This document shows, piece by piece, positions 56,435 through 60,009 of a stretch of DNA of 60,009 bases. The DNA is from an uncultured Anaerovibrio sp. Lineage in GTDB: Bacteria; Bacillota; Negativicutes; Selenomonadales; Selenomonadaceae. The stretch is taken from NCBI GenBank assembly GCA_934196075.1, contig CAKPVW010000009.1:1-60009 (forward strand), written 5' to 3'. Positions within the stretch are counted from its first letter, which is position 1, and each line of letters opens with the position of its first letter. The notes beneath the pieces were generated by a model. The model ran no database searches. It was not told the DNA's origin and worked only from the letters and a program-made list of their open reading frames with translations. Position numbers and translations under genes: made by a program.

Positions 56435-57311
56435 GACACTAGAATATTATATCAGAGAGGTATTTATTTCCCTGCGGCGCAATAATTGGATGTCAGTGGC
56501 TTCTATTGGTACAGTGGCAGTATCATTGTTTATTTTTGGTATGTTCCTGATGATGGTTATGAATATGAACAAGCTGGCGGAAAATATGGAATCTCAGGTG
56601 CAGATAAATGTTTATCTGCTGGATAATGTAGATAGGCCTCAGGCTAGAGATATAGAAAAGGATTTGAAGGAGATTCAAGGTGTGGAGTCTGTGAGCTTCG
56701 TTGCCAAGGACGAGGCCATGGAAAGATTTAAGGATAGGCTTGGAGATCAGAAAACTCTGCTGGATGCTCTGGATGAAACAAATCCATTGCCGGATTCCTT
56801 TGAGGTTACGGTTACGGATCCTGAGCTGGTTAAGTCTGCAGCAGAAAAAATGGAAAAGTTGGATGGTGTTGAATGTGCTAAATACGGTCAGGATGTAATG
56901 GAGCATCTTTTTGAAATTACTAGATTGCTGCGAATCTTTGGTTTCACCTTGATGCTGGTATTGGCTTTTGCTACTTTGTTTATTATTTCCAATACTATTC
57001 GCCTAACTGTATTTGCCCGTCGTAAGGAAATAGCTATTATGAAATATGTGGGTGCTACTGACTGGTTCATTCGTTGGCCTTTTGTTATGGAAGGTATGGT
57101 GCTGGGGCTGTTTGGCAGTATTATTGCTGCCATGGTTTTGCGTACGGCTTATACGGCTATGGCAGAAAAAGTCTACGATACATTGGCTTTTTTCCCTTTG
57201 ATACCAGAACAGCCATTTTTGACCTATATTACCATTATTGTGGTGCTAAGTGGTATGGTGGTAGGTGCTATTGGCAGTGCTGTGTCCATTAAGAAGTTCC
57301 TGAAGGTCTAA
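56424..57311 (+). CDS. ftsX: Cell division protein FtsX
   Basis: 295 residues, four spans: one after LEYYIREVFISLRRNNWMSV, then a large extracytoplasmic loop (about 50-165, with VESVSFVAKDEAMERF), then three spans with the family motif ARRKEIAIMKYVGATDWFIR. It transmits FtsE ATP hydrolysis to the hydrolase outside. ATG 56424 follows AGGGAGG; upstream in-frame starts fall within ftsE. The following LytM protein is the likely partner. Confidence 0.93.
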   Translation: MKVRTLEYYIREVFISLRRNNWMSVASIGTVAVSLFIFGMFLMMVMNMNKLAENMESQVQINVYLLDNVDRPQARDIEKDLKEIQGVESVSFVAKDEAMERFKDRLGDQKTLLDALDETNPLPDSFEVTVTDPELVKSAAEKMEKLDGVECAKYGQDVMEHLFEITRLLRIFGFTLMLVLAFATLFIISNTIRLTVFARRKEIAIMKYVGATDWFIRWPFVMEGMVLGLFGSIIAAMVLRTAYTAMAEKVYDTLAFFPLIPEQPFLTYITIIVVLSGMVVGAIGSAVSIKKFLKV

Positions 57312-57323
57312 GGCGGTGGCAGC

Positions 57324-58466
57324 ATGATGAAATATTTGTGTGGCCGCAGCAAGGCTTTGAATGTAGCCATGTCCATATTGTTTTCTCTTTCAGTAACAGG
57401 AACTGCTCTGGCAGATGATTTGGAGGACCAGCTGGCAGATTTACAGCGGCAGGCGGAGGAGCAGCAGGCTAAAACCAATGAGGCTTCTGCCAAAGTGGAA
57501 AGCGTTTCTGAGAGATTAAGGCAGATTCAGGATGAATTGCAGGCTGCTACTGCTGAATATAGGGCAGTTAAGGAACAACTGGATGATGTAGAGGATAAAA
57601 TCAGTGATAATACAGAGCTTTTGCGGAAGACAGAAGCAGATTTGAAGGTAAAGAACAAAAAGCTGCAGAAACGGGTTCGGGATATTTATATCAATGGACA
57701 GATTAGCTATGTGGATGTACTTTTTGGTGCCAAGGATTTCTCTGATTTGATGACTCGTATGGATGTGCTAAAGAGAATTATTAAGCATGACTATGATTTG
57801 ATTATGAAGGTCAAGGAAGAAAAAACTACGGTAGAAAATACTAGAGTCGAGCTAGAAAAGGATAAGGCTCAGGCAGAGGTCTTGGTGGCTGATGCTCAGG
57901 CCAAGAAGGCTAAGATGGAGGACAAGGAGTCTGAGCAGCAGGTCTTGCTGGATCAGGCTATTTACGATAGGGATACATCTGAACGGATGTATGAGGAAAT
58001 TATGGCAGCCTCTCAGGAGGTTGCCAATATGATTCGTCGCAGTCAGATGTCCTCAGCGGGCTATTCTGGCGCGCCAGCAGGGGCAGGTGGCATGATTTGG
58101 CCTATTAGCGGTCCCATTACCTCAGAATTTGGTTGGCGTACCCATCCTATTTTTGGTACATCCAGGTTCCATAGTGGTTTGGATATTGGCGGAGATTATG
58201 GCATGCCAATTTATGCGGCGGCAAGTGGTACCGTTATTTATGCTGGCTGGATTAGTGGTTATGGCAATGCGGTGATTATAGATCATGGTGGCGGAGTAAC
58301 CACCCTTTATGGCCATAATGAGTCCCTAACTGTTGGCGAGGGAGAATCTGTGGCTCAGGGACAGGTTATTGCTATGTGTGGTTCTACAGGTAATTCCACT
58401 GGGCCTCACTGCCATTTTGAGGTTCGAGAGAATGGTGAGCCTGTCAGTCCTTATGGGTATTTGTAA
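57324..58466 (+). CDS. EnvC-like coiled-coil M23 (LytM) peptidase
   Basis: 380 residues. Signal peptide (about 1-30, ending GTALA), a long coiled coil (about 31-240, rich in Glu, Gln and Lys), then an M23 domain (about 260-380). The zinc site looks intact: His and Asp in RFHSGLDIGG, and the H-x-H of GPHCHFEVRENG. E. coli EnvC has lost these ligands and only activates amidases, so this protein may cut peptide bridges itself. It lies 12 bases after ftsX and probably is controlled by FtsEX through its coiled coil. Confidence 0.9.
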   Translation: MMKYLCGRSKALNVAMSILFSLSVTGTALADDLEDQLADLQRQAEEQQAKTNEASAKVESVSERLRQIQDELQAATAEYRAVKEQLDDVEDKISDNTELLRKTEADLKVKNKKLQKRVRDIYINGQISYVDVLFGAKDFSDLMTRMDVLKRIIKHDYDLIMKVKEEKTTVENTRVELEKDKAQAEVLVADAQAKKAKMEDKESEQQVLLDQAIYDRDTSERMYEEIMAASQEVANMIRRSQMSSAGYSGAPAGAGGMIWPISGPITSEFGWRTHPIFGTSRFHSGLDIGGDYGMPIYAAASGTVIYAGWISGYGNAVIIDHGGGVTTLYGHNESLTVGEGESVAQGQVIAMCGSTGNSTGPHCHFEVRENGEPVSPYGYL

Positions 58467-58492
58467 CAATTGGTTAAAAGAGGTTTTTCATT

Positions 58493-59638
58493 ATGAAGAA
58501 AATAATTGCTACAGTAGCGGCTACCGTGACTGCTATGATAGCGGCTGTGGTTATGGGCTTGTATATGCTGTTAGGCAGCAGCTGGGATAATGTGGTGCAG
58601 ACCGTGAGATTGGTAAGCACCATGGGCTTTGTCAAAGCTAAATATGTAGACGATGTGCCTCTGGTGCAGCTGGTAGATGGTGCTATTGATGGAATGGTGA
58701 AGTCCTTAGGAGATAAGCATTCTATCTATATGGATGACGAAAATTTTAAATCTTTTATGCAGCAGACAGAAGGCAGTTTTGGTGGCGTTGGTATTGTTAT
58801 GGGCTTTCCTAAAGAGGGTGTATGCCAGGTTATGTCTGTGATGGAGAATACCCCTAGTGCACAGGCCGGGATTCAGCCTATGGATGAGGTTACCAAGATT
58901 GATGGTGTTGATGTTAGTAATATGCAGCCGGAGGAAATGGCTGCCAAGGTTCGAGGTGATGAGGGAACCCAGGTAGTATTGACTATACGCCGTCAGGGAC
59001 AGGATGATTTTGATGTTACTTTGACTAGGGCGATTATTCCTTTGACTACTGCCAAGGGAACAATGATTGATGGCACCAATATTGGTTATATCCGAATTGC
59101 TTCTTTTAGTGAGAATACTGGCAAGGAATTTACCAAAGAGCTGGCTGCTTTGAAAGACCAAAATATGGGTGGTCTGATTGTGGATTTGCGTGCCAATCCT
59201 GGCGGATTGCTTACTTCCTGCGTGGAAATTGCCAATCAGCTGGTGCCTGCGGGAGAGATTGTGTCCATGACTGATAAGGGTGGGCATAAGACTATTTATG
59301 AATCTCAGCTGGAGTCCTTTGATTATCCACTGGTTATTCTTATTGATGGTAATAGTGCCAGTGCTTCGGAAATTTTGGCTGGGGCAGTGCAGGATCGTCA
59401 GTGTGGTACGATTGTGGGGACTAAATCTTATGGCAAGGGATCTGTGCAGACTATGCTGCCTTTGAATCATGGGGATGGCTTGAAGCTGACTGTGGCTAGG
59501 TATTATACGCCATCTGGGCGGAGCATTGATGGAACTGGGGTGCAGCCTGATGTGGAGGTGGAACTGCCGGAAAATGCCACTCAGGATGTGCAATTGCTGA
59601 GGGCTATTGATGTAATGAAGGAAAAGCTGGGTCAATAA
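58493..59638 (+). CDS. Carboxy-terminal processing protease (S41 family)
   Basis: 381 residues. N-terminal signal anchor (about 4-27), a short Ctp N-domain, a PDZ domain (about 95-180; GVGIVMGFPKEGVCQVMSVM), then the S41 catalytic domain with LRANPGGLLTSCVEIAN, the nucleophile Ser in DGNSASASEILAGA and the Lys in GTKSYGKGSVQT. Such proteases trim or degrade exported proteins, often cell-wall hydrolases, which fits the neighbouring ftsEX and LytM genes. It ends just before the repeat cluster. Confidence 0.94.
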   Translation: MKKIIATVAATVTAMIAAVVMGLYMLLGSSWDNVVQTVRLVSTMGFVKAKYVDDVPLVQLVDGAIDGMVKSLGDKHSIYMDDENFKSFMQQTEGSFGGVGIVMGFPKEGVCQVMSVMENTPSAQAGIQPMDEVTKIDGVDVSNMQPEEMAAKVRGDEGTQVVLTIRRQGQDDFDVTLTRAIIPLTTAKGTMIDGTNIGYIRIASFSENTGKEFTKELAALKDQNMGGLIVDLRANPGGLLTSCVEIANQLVPAGEIVSMTDKGGHKTIYESQLESFDYPLVILIDGNSASASEILAGAVQDRQCGTIVGTKSYGKGSVQTMLPLNHGDGLKLTVARYYTPSGRSIDGTGVQPDVEVELPENATQDVQLLRAIDVMKEKLGQ

Positions 59639-59640
59639 AT

Positions 59641-59889
59641 TCTGATTTGTAGAGTTATACGTCCCCGTTTTTCTGAAAGACAGCCTGCGGTCATAACGAC
59701 TTTTGCTCTGTCGGCTAAATGACCCTGCCTGATAGTTTATCCTTACGCAGAGATACCGCTTGTCGCTGAGCCAATTCACAGTGACCGGAATGGTAGAGAG
59801 TGCCTCCGGGCTCACTTTTGCTTCGCAAAAGCAGGAAGCCTCCTGCCGCAAAAGTGTTATGCACCTCTGGCTGTTGACGAATCATTGTG
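59641..59889 (-). repeat. About 250-bp interspersed repeat element, copy 2
   Basis: Inverted copy of 29-277, with the same nested arms (CACTTTTGC/GCAAAAGTG) and conserved ends. It starts three bases after the ctp stop codon and is followed by a short unrelated spacer (about 59890-59916). Confidence 0.85.
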
Positions 59890-59916
59890 GTTTACCGCTG
59901 TACTGTTCTCTTAATA

Positions 59917-60009
59917 CAGCCTGCGGTCATGGCGACTTTTGCTCTGTCGGCTAAATGACCCTGCCTGATAATTTATCCTTACGCAGAGATACCGCTTGTC
60001 GCTGAGCCA
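59917..60009 (-). repeat. Repeat element, copy 3 (cut by the window end)
   Basis: The stretch from CAGCCTGCGGTCATGGCGAC to the window end repeats 59681 onward with few changes, a head-to-tail offset of 236 bases from copy 2. The rest lies outside the window. Confidence 0.8.

Overview
The window is about 60 kb of bacterial chromosome with moderate-to-low GC, densely packed with housekeeping genes. The gene content points to an anaerobic, motile, fermentative member of the Negativicutes (Selenomonadaceae-like; the genus cannot be fixed from the sequence alone). The supporting signs are an oxygen-independent ribonucleotide reductase, succinyl-CoA ligase in a fermenter setting, Firmicutes-style gene order and signals (secG-esterase-rnr-smpB, secA-prfB, ftsEX-EnvC-Ctp, DUF951, CsaB), strong AGGAGG ribosome binding sites, and surface or flagellin glycosylation genes of the SPINDLY type. 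No rRNA, tRNA, CRISPR array, prophage or intact insertion sequence was recognised.

Layout. 1-362: a roughly 250-bp repeat element in front of a dGTPase-like gene. 1411-3678: class III ribonucleotide reductase on the minus strand. 3870-8763: a complete branched-chain amino acid ABC transporter (livJHMGF) with its own promoter, an intercistronic hairpin and a terminator. 8810-9370: a compact locus that looks like an undescribed type I toxin-antitoxin module (hydrophobic peptide mRNA plus a convergent antisense RNA). 9456-10109: CBS-ACT protein. 10229-12096: tandem palindromic repeats and pyruvate kinase. 12146-16185: secG, an esterase, rnr and smpB. 16371-17330: an unusual phosphofructokinase. 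17573-21100: a chemoreceptor and a response regulator with GGDEF/EAL domains. 21309-23569: sucCD. 23633-27689: galU, galE, ychF, a nitrilase-family amidase and a DUF951 protein. 27767-36733: surface and glycan region with an O-antigen-ligase-like protein, an LTA-synthase-like enzyme, a methyltransferase-glycosyltransferase fusion, a second chemoreceptor and a SPINDLY-type O-GlcNAc transferase. 36830-40287: glnS, an unknown partner and an NhaD/ArsB-like transporter. 40455-43975: a PMCA-type P-type ATPase, then a manganese riboswitch (yybP-ykoY) controlling a TerC-family membrane protein. 44026-47092: a motility protein, a zinc-ribbon protein and a polar amino acid ABC transporter. 47159-59638: hpf, secA, prfB, DUF2993, DUF5693, csaB, ftsE, ftsX, a LytM peptidase and a carboxy-terminal protease. 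59640-60009: one full and one partial copy of the same repeat that opens the window, in inverted orientation.

How the parts fit. Central carbon flow is represented by pfkA, pyk and sucCD; pyk and pfkA share a palindromic element just upstream. Envelope construction is covered by galU/galE (nucleotide sugars), the ligase-like and LTA-synthase-like proteins, csaB, and the ftsEX-peptidase-protease division set. Sensing and motility are represented by two chemoreceptors, the REC-GGDEF-EAL protein, the YjfB-like protein and probable flagellin glycosylation enzymes.

The item most worth a second look is 8810-9370. Two well-formed promoters face each other, each with its own intrinsic terminator. 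The sense RNA has a sequestered Shine-Dalgarno and encodes a very hydrophobic peptide, and its 3' end can pair with its own 5' leader. These are the hallmarks of a type I toxin-antitoxin locus. All calls are from reading the sequence; no database search was run.
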